From assembly GCA_019321725.1 (NCBI GenBank), contig CM033109.1:16771993-16835992 (forward strand): DNA of 64,000 bases, in the 5' to 3' direction. This document shows positions 34,058 to 44,689 of the stretch, piece by piece; position 1 is the stretch's first letter; every line of letters starts with the position of its first letter. A model generated the notes under the pieces. It did not search any database. It saw only the letters and a list, made by a program, of their open reading frames with translations, and was not told the origin of the DNA. The translations under genes and the position numbers were made by a program. Source of the stretch: Paulownia fortunei (lineage: Eukaryota; Streptophyta; Magnoliopsida; Lamiales; Paulowniaceae).

Positions 34058-36338
34058 TGGTGTGTGTCGTTAAGCATACCATATTAAAACCTTACTACTA
34101 AAATACATTTTACAAGTATAGTACAAGTAATGGTCAATCCCACGAATACCAAAGCTAAATATTTATTATTGACTCTATAACTAAAGACTCGACTCACTAA
34201 TAATATTTTATAATTAAGAAATCAAAGTAATAAAGTACTGAGAACTAGGGATCTATTTTTGAGTTTTGGATAGAGGAACGATTATTCATTATTTTTTTTA
34301 CCTCATTTTAAATGCACTATTGAAATCCATATACAATAAAGGTTCAAATGAAAAAATATTATTAGATAGCTAATGCATTAAGGTGATAATGATATTGTCT
34401 TACTGTTTGTAAATTATCTTTTAATTTCAACACTTATTTTTGGATCAAGTATTTATGTCCACATTTATCTACAACAAATCAAGGTTTAAAGTTAGCAGTT
34501 GGCATAATAGAATCAGACATCTAGCTAAATGAACCTAAGTATTTTTTGTGTCATTTGTGATACATAAATCAAGAATCGCCATTAAAAAGGAGGGCTTAAT
34601 CATAAATTAAGAAAATAATATAATACATTTAAATATTATGCACTTCTACAACCATTCATCTTCCTCCATCAAGAGGTTCACCCTTTCTCCTCAGTTAAAT
34701 AAAATTTAAAAAGACAAAAAGGAAATAAAGAATACTAAATATAAAAGAAAAACTAAAAAGATATTTTTATTACTACTAGAAAACATAGTATAAAAAATGA
34801 GGTGTTTGATTTGATTAACTAAATTTCATAAAATGAAACTAAATTAAAATATGTCAATCAATGAAAATCAAATAAATGGACACAAAAATGATGAAGGTTT
34901 TGTTAAGGTTTCATTCGCCACCACTAGACAATAAATTGTGAATTAATATTAATATTACTCCCACTTTTTCATTGAAACTACCAAGCGTAGATAACAACAA
35001 GCTCTTTCTACCTAATTTCCTAACCATTAAATAATTTAGAACAAGCTCTCTAGATTCAATTTAACATAAGCATTAAGATGAAAAAGATAGACTGATCTAA
35101 GCAACAAATATACAACCTCGGATTGTTCAACTTTTGTCTGTTCCACATCATGATTAACAAAAATATCAAATAATCATTAATCACAATTTACTACTTATGA
35201 TTAGAAATTCAAGACAATTACAGATCAAGAATTTTAATCTAGTTTTAGGTAATTCTCAAGCCTACTTGGTTGCGTACCCAATAAAATAAGAAAATAACAT
35301 GAAAAAATTAAATACAGAAGAACATAAACAATCTCAATTAGAAAAAGTGGGGAATAATATTAAATACTCAATTGCACAAGTTTATGTCTAGGGTTTTGAA
35401 ATCACCCTTAACAAAATTGTAAATCTAGCCTAGCACACTTGAAAATAACAAAAACATTAAACTAACAATATTAGGAATTCAATGAATTGAAAAAGGAAAA
35501 GGGAATGAGAACACCAATATGGATGAATTCCCTTGGTATATGAATCTCCCTTTAAAATCCCTCTTCTTCTCTTCTATTATTTGAAACCTAGAACTCTTTT
35601 CTCCATCAATTTTTTTTGTATGTCTTGAATGACATCCAAGAAGCTCTATTATAGTAGAAGAGTGCCCAAATTAGCATCTACAAATTCACTCCAAATTTGC
35701 TCCAAATTCACTCTAAATTCACATGTTCTTCTTGGATCCAAATATTGTTACATATTTTTCTCCATATAATCAGCTGATTTTGAAAAAGTAGTCAACATGA
35801 AAGTTGTATCTTTGTCTACTAGTTTTATTTTCCAAGTTGAATCACCTAATGCCAACCACTAGGGAGCAAGTTATGTTTGATTTAAGAAGATGTGTCAACA
35901 TAAATAGATCTCTTCCAGTGCAAACATTTGGATTAATTTTCTACTTCAAATGATCAAGATTCATGTCCATAAGGCTTTTGAGCAAGGAGTTATGCTAAAA
36001 TACAAAAACTACATAAATCTAAAAACATGCTGATATTGAATTTATTTCAAGCCCAACAATCACTTGTAAAGTCCAAATGATTTCTTGCATATATTTTGAT
36101 CTACACATGATGGACTTAGGCAAAAATAGTCTATTTCTTCTAATTGTGATGCTTTTTTGATCTAATAAATATTCTCTCCCAATTTGCTATCAAAACATGT
36201 TGTCTTATTTGGTTTCATTTTGGCTCCATTTGATCTCTTCTTGTTAATTAATTCCTAAAATCTTATAAAACACAAAACATTATTAAAAACAAAGCAAGAA
36301 AAATATAAAGAAATTGATATAAAAATATGCATTTATCA
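34058..36338 (-). mobile_element. Element A, 3' LTR (complete, 2.28 kb)
   Basis: On the minus strand this LTR begins TGATAAATGCATATTTTT at 36338, directly after a polypurine tract, and ends GACACACACCA at 34058. It aligns with the two-part 5' LTR (16870-18337 plus 39916-40478). It shows the uninterrupted ATTAT site into which B inserted in the sister LTR. No gene is seen in it. Confidence 0.87.
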
Positions 36339-36352
36339 AATTCCCCCACACT
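36339..36352 (-). other. Element A polypurine tract
   Basis: On the minus strand AAGTGTGGGGGAATT precedes the LTR start TGATAA. The same tract precedes LTR B at 42078-42092. It marks the internal/3' LTR boundary. Confidence 0.85.
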
Positions 36353-38048
36353 TAACCCTTGCTCGTCCTCGAGCGAACCTAAAACAAAACCTAAACTAAT
36401 CCACTTTCATAGGAAATCACAATTGCATCTAATATATGCAACAAACCTTTAAACTCCTAGATAGGCCATAGAGGACGAGTCATAGTCTCATGAGGGCTTC
36501 CAGCGGTGATACCCACAAATATGATAACTAACTTCCAATTATTATTCTTAGGAAACAACAAAGTAATATAGAAATGAAATCAAAGAAGTGTTGAATCTAA
36601 CTCTTAGTAATTCAAAAGCCAATACATTTCCACAATAATCATACTTAAGTGTGTATGTGAATAGCTAATGCCAAAAGTGATGAAACTATGCATGCTTCAA
36701 ACAAGTGAATTCCCATAAAACCTCACAAAAACCATTACCATTTCTAATAAAAGAGTTAAATATCATAGGCTCCTCTTTTGGTATAAATCTCTACTACACC
36801 GAAAGCACCAAATAAAATCAAGAAGAATTCAACAAAGGTTATAATGGGGATAAAGGGTAGTGATATAGCTAAAAAATAAAAGGATATGATGCATCAAAGG
36901 TTCAAAAAACTTCATGAACTTAGAGACATAGTGTTCATTAATGGAGAATTCTCATACTCCATGAATTTCAACACCGTTGACTATTGTTATTAAGTTGGAC
37001 CCCTCTTCATCATTCTTATTGACTTTGCAACAACATCTTATTTTAGTTGAGACTCATAATATTTTTATTCAACACTCAGTAGCATTTTTTTTTCTTTGAA
37101 CTCCCCCACACTTATTATCTATTCCAACTTAAATTTCTTTTGCAAGCTCACCATATCAATAGAATGTCTCTTGAGCTCCAAATTATTTTTAGAACAAAGA
37201 TAGGATAATAGTGTATTTAAACTAGGTAAGAAGATAAATATCACAGAAAAAGATTATTCATTGAAAGGCTCAAACTGGCTTACAATGGGGGATGTTCTCT
37301 TGGAACATTACATGGGAAAAAGTTGATTTGGCCATGGTTCTAGAAAGCCTAATGCCTTAATCAATTTTCAAGTGGTGATCAATCAATCATTCGCCTTGAC
37401 AGACCAAAAGAAAAAGTTCTAATACTACACCCTTATATGTCGAAAACCCAAGTGATGATTAAAAATAGGGCGTAAGAACTACCTACTTTGACATGCTTGT
37501 CTCCATTCCGAATAACATAATTATATGTGCAAAAATATTTGAGTATAATTATCACAAAAATATATTAACCAAAGAACAACATTAAGGTGCAAAACAACAC
37601 CCATCATCAATTACAACCACATTATTCATACTCAATTTTAATCATTGTAGTTGGAAGAACATATGTGACTTAAAAATAATTGACAATACACAATTTTTTA
37701 GTTAAAAACTTCACAAACATGCCATGTTATCAAAAAAAAATAAAAAAATTAGGTGCACATCTCATTAGTATTAAAATTACTCTTTACTCTGCCACCATTT
37801 TTTATGATTTTAACGGACCTAAAAGAAAACAAGTTTAATATTTTTTTAGAAAAATATCTAAGAAAACACAAATTGAACATACCAGACATGAAATTAACTA
37901 TCCCCTCCCCCAACCTAATCAAGATATTATTGCCAACGTAAAAAATAGATAGGAATGTAGAGTTTAAAAGAGATCACCTGAAATATGACTTATTGGAAAA
38001 TAAAGCTAAACAACACAATATACACATTATTAATCAAAATCATTTATT
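36353..38048 (-). mobile_element. Element A 3' internal region, non-coding
   Basis: This is homologous to 26605-28135 of B in inverted orientation. It starts with GGACGAGCAAGGGTTAAGTG next to the polypurine tract. It includes the conserved purine run at the complement of 37901-37913. No gene is supported; the plus-strand frame 37753-37941 is a shadow. Confidence 0.75.
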
Positions 38049-38700
38049 TCACAAGCTGAGAGTTAAATTCATTTTGTGTTTTCGGTCATTGTCCCTATTG
38101 GACCAATCCACACTAGCCAAGGCTGGACTAGGTTGTGGTACATATGCTAGAAGTTGATCAATCAAATGGTCAATTGTTGGTGCAGAAATGATGATTCATC
38201 TCACAAATGGTGAAATAAAATCTTTTTCCACAGCATGATCTACAAAAGATAGCAAACCATAAAAAAAACTATTAACATTAAGAATACCTATAGGTATCTA
38301 GTGAATATTGAGTTGTGCCTAAGAGACAACTTGGAATAACTCCTCCAGTGTACCAAAACCATCAGGTAAGGTGATGAATGTATCCGCATTATTTAACATA
38401 TTAGACATTCTGTCCTGAATATGTAACACTTTTAACTGATCTTCAATGGTCATATTTGTAATATTCTGTACTCTTAAAGGTTTTGGGATAGATCCTAAGA
38501 CTTTAACTTATCCTACATGAGTTGAAGTAGCAACAATCCCCATTAACCCTAAACTACCTCTCTCGTACACTAAATGAATTTTTGCTTTTTGCTAGAGTTC
38601 TACCAAGATTATTGGCTGCCTCTATAAACTCATTTTTTTCCTAGTTGTCTCCACAAAAGATACAAATACAGTTGAATTTGCGATTGCAAGACCTTTCTAT
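38049..38700 (-). pseudogene. Captured LOG-like gene in element A
   Basis: This is the second copy of the LOG relative, on the minus strand, spanning about 217 codons, the usual LOG length. The N terminus missing from B is present here: KFNCICIFCGDN, then NEFIEAANNLGRTLAKSKN. Later parts read [54 protein letters not shown] and DHLIDQLLAYVPQP, ending in LTLSL and a stop. The LPDGFGTLEEL motif is closer to the canonical LPGGYGTLEEL than B's, but YGGGS is lost (VREx). The first codon of the alignable frame is ATA in both copies where ATG would be expected. Several stops make it a pseudogene. It has no introns. Confidence 0.83.
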
Positions 38701-38869
38701 TTTTTTTTTCTCTCTTTATTTTTTGAAAGTGAGTTGTGTAAAAATGGAATAAGTACAATGTTATTTATTGAGGTGTGAATAGGGAATGTATTTATTGCAC
38801 ATCTTTTTTTTTTGTCAGAAAGGTTGAAAAATAAGGACATAAAATTTGAAAATTAACTACTTACATGTG

Positions 38870-39474
38870 AATGTACATGTAGTTGTAACTGTGGCTCATA
38901 TCTTCCTCTAGTTTTACGTCCAGTAACGACCTATATGGATTAAGGATATGATTTCTATTCAATTTTTTTATAAACTAGCAAACTGGGTTTTTTAATGTCA
39001 GATTTTCAAAATTATAACGCTCATATTCATCCCAGAAGTGATTCTATAAATAAAGTACTTCACAATGTACTAATCCATAAGATGCATCTCAAGAGTCAAT
39101 AGAATGTCATTTAGAGACTCCTTACTCAGTCATCCTTAAGGAATTGAATTTTATCTTTTCTACTTTTAAAAACCATTTCTAAGGAACGACACTTTGTATT
39201 ACAAGTCCATCGAGAATATTTGTGACAAACTTGTACTTTTTCCGCCATTTGTTTTCTTGAATATGTGATTTTACCTAAACCAAACATGTATCTAGTAAGC
39301 AAGTTTGAAAACTCACAAAACTCACCTGCTACTCTTATATTTGCTTCAATTGTCCATCGTATGTCTCCTGGGACGCCCTTATGCATAAGCGTCCTTAATC
39401 TTTCAATCTTGATTTTATAAATTTTTAAAAAGAAAAGAAAATCGCTTCTTGATAGTTAGAAAGACGTCATCCAT
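38870..39474 (-). pseudogene. ORF-X of element A, unknown function
   Basis: This is homologous to 25100-25740. It starts at the ATG at 39474 (MDDVFLTIKKRFSFLFKN). The open frame 39386-39126 gives MHKGVPGDIRWTIEANIRVA, EFSNLLTRYMFGLGKITYS, then VQVCHKYSRWTCNTKCRSLE and SRKDKIQFLKDD. It lies upstream of the LOG-like copy on the same strand, as in B. No family is recognised. Several substitutions relative to B are conservative, which hints at past selection, but I could not test this. Confidence 0.6.
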
Positions 39475-39900
39475 TTTGAGAAAAATAATAAGAAACAAGA
39501 GAAAAAAATTAGTTTTTTTTATATCATTTATTTGGGAAACTGATAAGTCCAACTTCACTAACCACGGAGTACCGTTATCTGCCAATTAATTGGAAAAAAA
39601 ATAAAAGAAAGAAAGCCTACAAAACAAAAAATGTAAAAAAAAAAAAATATTTACAAACCTGAAAACTTACTTTGCCATTTTCAAGAGTAGGACGAGGAGT
39701 TTCAAACTCGAGCTTAGTTGGTGATTTGATTGGAGGGGTATAGGCAATGGTGGCAAAGGTGTTGTTCAAATTCTCCATAACTTAAAACACCTTAAAATAA
39801 CAAAAAAAAAATCTAAATTAAAGTATCAAGATAAAAAATGTAAAATAAAATAAAAAACATAAAAATGATAATAAATCAATCAGCTGCTTGTTCCCTAGCA
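39475..39900 (-). mobile_element. Element A leader with a short ORF; no gag-pol
   Basis: Between the primer-binding site and ORF-X there are only about 430 bp, where B has 5.4 kb of gag-pol. A short frame starts at 39778 on the minus strand (MENLNNTFATIAYTPPIKSP, then TKLEFETPRPTLENGK) and meets a good donor-like AAA/GTAAGT; acceptor-like TTGGCAG lies downstream near 39580. Splicing could therefore join this leader to ORF-X, but that is inference. The leader ORF does not resemble the start of B gag. Confidence 0.55.
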
Positions 39901-39915
39901 ATGGTGCCAAAATTT
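39896..39915 (-). other. Element A primer-binding site (tRNA-Asp type)
   Basis: On the minus strand TTGGCACCATTGCTAGGGAA follows the LTR end. It differs from the tRNA-Asp complement TGGCGCCGTTGCCGGGGA at a few C/G positions, as expected for a decayed Athila site. Confidence 0.8.
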
Positions 39916-40478
39916 TGGTATGTGTCCCTAAGCATACCAAATTAAAATCTTACTAATAAAATAATTTTATAATTACAGTGTGAGTAAGGATCGATTCCAC
40001 GAAGAACAAAGCTAATTAATTTATTATTGACTCTATAACTAAAGACTCGACTCACTAATAATGTGTTATGATTAAGAAATCAAAGCAACAAAGTATTAAA
40101 AATAAGGGATCCACTCTTGAGTTTTAGATAGAGGAACGATTATTTATTATTCTTTTTACCTCTTTTAAAATGTCACTATTGGATCCATACATAATGAAAG
40201 TTACATTGGGAAGAGATTATCAGATAACTCATATATTAAGTTGATAATGAATTGCCTTATTATCTATAAATTAGCTTTTAACACCAACACTTATTTATGA
40301 GATCAGGTATTTATGCACACCTTTGTCTACAACAAATCAATATTTTACATTACGAGTCGGTACAGTAGAACCAAACATCTAACTAAATGAACCCAAGTAT
40401 TTATTGTGCCATTAGTGATACATAAATAAAGAACCACCACTAAACAAGGAGGGTTTAATCATAAATTAAGATAATAAT
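39916..40478 (-). mobile_element. Element A 5' LTR, last part
   Basis: It aligns with 34058-34625 of the 3' LTR, ends TACCA at 39916 next to the primer-binding site, and begins at the ATTAT duplication (complement of 40474-40478) adjoining LTR B. With 16870-18337 it rebuilds one LTR of about 2.0 kb. Confidence 0.85.
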
Positions 40479-42077
40479 TGCTACAACTTTAAGGTTGCAA
40501 ATCCAACTGCAGGTTGTATTAAGTAATAAATTTCTCGTGAGTCCGAGGTCGATCCATAGGGAAGTTGTTTAAAGAATTCAAGTTTATATTTCTAAAAAGA
40601 TGGAGTTTATGTGAATCAAAATATATGAACAATTAATGTATGGTGCAACTAAAGAAAAACTGAAGTAATAAAAGTACTGAGGATTAGGAATACACTCTTG
40701 AGTTTTGGATAGATAAATGGTTATTTATTCTTTTTACCTCTATTAATTGCCACAATTAGAATCTATACATAATGAAGGTTCCAATGGGAAGATATTATCA
40801 AATAACTTATGCAATAAGGTAATCATGATATTGTCTTATTATTGCAAATTATCTCTTAATGCCAATACTTATTTATGAGATCAAACATTTACGCACACCT
40901 TCCTCAACAACAAATCAAGTTTCACATTAGCATTCGGTGGGGAAAAACTATACAATAAGCTAAATGAACCCAAGTATTTGTTGTGCCATTAGAGATACAT
41001 AAATCAAGAATCACCATAAAACAAGCAGGGTTTAGATCAAAAATAAAAAAAATAATACAACATACTTAAATATTTTCTACCCTTATAACCATTCATCTTC
41101 CTCCATCAAGAGGTTCACCCTTTTTCCTCAGCAAAATAAAATTTATAAAGACATAATAAAAGTAGCAAAGACTAAAAATATAAGAGAAACTAGAGAATGC
41201 ATTTCTATTACTACTGAAAAACTTACAATACTAGAAAACATACAAATTAGAAAACTTAGCCTAAAGAAACCTCTAACCCCCCCTTTACAAGCTTAATACA
41301 TGGCCTATTTATAGTATTTGGAGTAAGCTAGAGACCAAACAAATAATGGAGGGGTTAATCAAGTGGTATGCTAGTTGCCAAGAGTTGGTAATTTGTTACA
41401 CCAAGTTCTCACCTACTGAATTGAATTGTATTGTTCGGGTAGATACAACCAAATTTTGAAGATATATAAAGAATTAAAATTATAGATCTTTCAGTGGTGA
41501 TATATTTTCATATATCTTTTATCAAATGTGGCGGTCGAATGAAGAAGATATGGTCAAATTATCGAGTCCTGTCCAAGAACCATCCTTTAACAGAAGTAGC
41601 AACTTGCAGCCTATGTTTTTACCATTTTCACACATTTTCTCACCATCTTGTCTTCAAAAAAACTTGTTTATTTACCTCTTGCATATAACATATCCGAATT
41701 TCAACCCAAAATAAATATGGGCTCAAGAGATATAACCCAATTGGTAAAATAAGTCAATACTAGGCTAAACTCTGATTCGAATTTTGGTGATCCATTTTGT
41801 GCAACTATTTGGATGAATTTTATGCTATAATTAAAGCTAAATTGGGTTGAACTTCCAAGCACCTCTATCTCTTGTCTGTCAAATAAAATAAGCTTCAGGT
41901 CCATAGGGCTTTTGATCATAAAGTTATGCTCAAATTACAAAAATTGCACAAGTTTGGAAACATGCTTCCATTTAGTCCCTACCACAAAATATTAATAAAA
42001 CAACAATATTAACAAGAATAAAGTAAGAAAAGTATAAAGGATTTGATACCAAAATATGTCAAAATATGCACTTATCA
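40479..42077 (-). mobile_element. Element B 3' LTR (1.6 kb)
   Basis: On the minus strand it runs from TGATAAGTGCATATTTTG at 42077 to GTTGTAGCA at 40479. It is preceded by a polypurine tract and is the partner of 18338-19591. It retains the roughly 360 bp deleted from the 5' LTR. Frames at 41494-41919 are within the LTR. Confidence 0.87.
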
Positions 42078-42172
42078 AATTCCCCCACACTTAACCCTTG
42101 CTTGTCCTCGAACAAGCCTAAAATAAACATAAACTAATCCACTTTCGTAGGAAATCATGATTGCATTTAATA
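42078..42172 (-). mobile_element. Element B last internal bases and polypurine tract
   Basis: The complement of 42078-42092 is the polypurine tract AAGTGTGGGGGAATT. Text up to 42172 matches A from its tract to CTAATA (36430-36440). It continues the internal sequence that breaks off at 28135 with at most a base or two unaccounted for. Confidence 0.8.
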
Positions 42173-42345
42173 GAAGTAGCAACTTGCAGCCTATGATTTT
42201 ACCATTTTCACATATTTTCTCACCATCTTGTCTTGAAAAAACTTGTTTATTTACCTGTTGCGTATAACATATCCGAATTTCAGCCCAAAATAAAGTTAGG
42301 CTCAAGAGATATAACCCAATTGATAAAATCAGTCATGCTAGCCAA
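42173..42345 (-). repeat. Extra fragment of the B-type LTR
   Basis: GAAGTAGCAACTTGCAGCCT through AGAGATATAACCCAATTG repeats 41597-41765 in the same orientation, about 578 bp away. It directly abuts the inversion breakpoint. It may be a pre-existing LTR fragment that supplied the far side of the break, or a duplication made during repair. Confidence 0.75.
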
Positions 42346-42960
42346 ACTATTTGGCTCGTTGGACAATACTCTAACATGACCTTCTTGGGGAACCCATAAA
42401 TAATTAACTACCTACTAGTCTACACTACTTCCAGCCTATCCAGAAGTTAGGATATTGTGTAATGGACAATAATTAATTCAAACTTAATTAAATATTGAAA
42501 GTCAAAATGCTCAGAAAGACCCAATCCAATGGGCCTAAGCCCAATGAGGCTATAAACCATAGAGGCCTAAGAGGTGCATCCACCCAACCACACACAATAG
42601 CCCCATGAGGTAATAAATCCTAATGGTGTAAGAGGTGCACACAACCAGCCACATATAATTATAGTCCTATTGAAGATAATTATAAATACCCATCTCTAGC
42701 TTATTTTAAAGGTACACCATTTTAACTTTGCTATTAACTGCTCTGTGAATTCATTATACTTGACCATATATATTGACTTGAGCATAGGAGGGTTATCTCT
42801 AAGACAATTCTGGGAACCCCTAACACTTTACTCTTGTCGTAGGTATAGACCAAGCATCTAAGCTGCATTTTGGAAGAGAGTTGATTCCTAGGAGCTTTCT
42901 ATTGATTCAACTTTTATCAAGGTACATACCGCATCAATATCTTCATTTAATATAAATATA
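42346..42960 (+). mobile_element. Probable LTR fragment of a further Gypsy/TRIM-like element
   Basis: The text has LTR-like order: GGGCCTAAGCCCAATGAGGC, a TATA-like ATTATAAATACCC near 42680, then TTGACTTGAGCATAGGAGGG and a TCTTGTCGTAGGTATAGACC phrase. It parallels the layout of element D's LTR (ATAAACATCCC, CTGACTTGAGTG, TATTGCAGGCATGAACCC) without close identity. Neither end was fixed. Confidence 0.45.
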
Positions 42961-43659
42961 AATATGTGTATATATATATATATATCTAAATTAAGTTTTT
43001 GTAAATATAATTATTTATCTATTTCCAAAAGAGTTTAAAATTCATTTACATTAAATAGTTAATAACATTTTTTTAAATTTGCATAATCAAAATAATTTTT
43101 ATGTTTAATATTCTTATGTGTTTATTATACTCATTTATGACTTTAGTTATTACTTCTTCTATATTATAATTAAAAAAATATTTTTCTAATTTGGAAATTT
43201 TTTGAAGTTGATTAAAGGTGAAAAATGCTCAGAATATATAAATTCATATGGCATAGGGAAAATTTTATCCAAACATTTAATTCAAGTGGGGTAAGTGTTA
43301 CATTTATTAGTTTAGGGGATGCACAATGTATTTTACTGCATTTAATTCAGATGGGTATTTACGACTATGAGTATAGTTTAGGGAGGGATATGTGTATTTT
43401 ATCCATTGTTTTGTATGGTCTAAAACTTTTATGCTATTTTTGTTATGAAGTAAAGCACTTGCAATAAAACGTTTTAGTTTATTTAAGTTTAGAGCAAACC
43501 AACTTAAAAATTATTAAATTGCCCCAAATCGCAGAGAACCACACCTTTGGTTTTAATATAAAATTTAACAATTGTAATTTATTATTGGACAAAACTACAT
43601 ATGATAATTTAATTCTAATACAAAAAAAAAACTAAAACGGCACCATGATCACCTAACAT
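42961..43659. other. AT-rich spacer with a TA microsatellite
   Basis: A run of TATATATATATATATA lies near 42969-42986. The frame at 43225-43467 has no recognisable features and unbiased composition, so I do not call it. Near 43300-43345 GGGGATGCACAATGTATTTTA roughly inverts the motif near 1885, but the pair does not define an element. Confidence 0.5.
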
Positions 43660-43934
43660 TGAGTTTTCCTCAAGTGGATATAGCTAGGGAATGGGGACAA
43701 GGTTGAGTTGTTCATAATTTTTTTATGATTTGAAACATATTCATTATCCTCTTATATACAAGTTTTTCCTAGTAAAGAAATCATTCAGGCGATTTGGTTT
43801 TAGATTATAATACTCGACTAATTCTATTTTTTATTGTTAACAAGAGAATTTAAGTAAATGTAATCATGTTTTCTCCAACTTCATGGTAGTAAAATCAATT
43901 GTTGTTACATAAGTGCAATTTTACTTAATTTTAT
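43660..43934. repeat. Duplicated segment, copy 2, left half
   Basis: This matches 1-270 (CAAGTGGATATAGCTAGGGA, ATGGGGACAAGGTTGAG, CATGGTAGTAAAATCAATTG). The match is cut at 43939 by element D. Copy 1 has AAAAAATATTGATT at the corresponding place, the empty target. Confidence 0.8.
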
Positions 43935-43939
43935 ATTTG

Positions 43940-44412
43940 ATGGGCCTAAAATATGCTACAAGCCAATATGCGCAAATCATGTCCAAGTAATACACTAGAG
44001 GCGACCCAAGCCTAACGTTGAGCTATAATCCAATAACGATCTAAATGCTAAGTTCAACTCTAATGGTCCATGCACCATATTGCATAGGATTATACCTTCC
44101 AATATTCAACTATAAACATCCCCATTTTTCATCATTTTGAGGTACGCATTTATATTAGACATTCACTTTCTCTAGCTCTTTTACTGACTTGAGTGTAAAA
44201 AAGGTATCATTGGGACATACTCTAGGGACCTCTAACCGTTTGTGCGTATTGCAGGCATGAACCCAATTAGGAGTTGATCACATGTGAGGACCCATTTAGG
44301 AATTGATTGCATATGAGAACCTACTTAGGAGTTGACCGCACATGAGGACCCTCTTAGGAGTAGACTGCATGCGAGGAGTCAACACTCCAAGAATTAGACT
44401 AGTTCTACATCA
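43940..44412 (+). mobile_element. Element D 5' LTR
   Basis: It runs from TGATGGGCCTAAAATATGCT to TTCTACATCA. Its partner is 49205-49635. The left flank is ATATT and the right flank of the element is TTATT, a 4-of-5 match suggesting a target duplication. The LTR is short (about 0.45 kb) and contains a repeated GAGGACCCATTTAGGAGTTGA-like phrase at its end. Confidence 0.8.
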
Positions 44413-44432
44413 TTATTGCATCATTTATGGGA
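44413..44432 (+). other. Element D putative primer-binding site
   Basis: TTATTGCATCATTTATGGGA follows the LTR. It looks like a decayed TTGGCGCCGTCTGTGGGA, the common start of many plant Gypsy/TRIM internal regions. The call rests on position and partial match. Confidence 0.5.
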
Positions 44433-44689
44433 ACACTTACCTATAACATTGAGATGACCGACGAAGTCTATAGCTTGAGAATTTGTGATCAGGACACCCC
44501 CCATAAGGGAAGATTTACAGGTGGCTGAGTGGATCGACAATCACGGGAGCTCTCCCGATCAACATAATCCACCATCTCTACGACAATGATTACTAGCAGA
44601 GTGATGATATTGCAGATCACATTAGCGCAAACAAAGGACATAACAAGAGAAATAATCCACCATAGTGAGAACAAGCTTCATGAGGTGAG

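Noticed and set aside
1880..43345. A single large DNA transposon bounded by similar motifs near 1885 and 43340 in opposite orientation
   Set aside because: The motifs are short and generic for plant MULE/MITE ends, no target duplication was found, and the span is filled by unrelated nested elements.
43225..43467. Possible small gene of 80 residues
   Set aside because: No start context, family or composition supports it, and it lies in AT-rich spacer.
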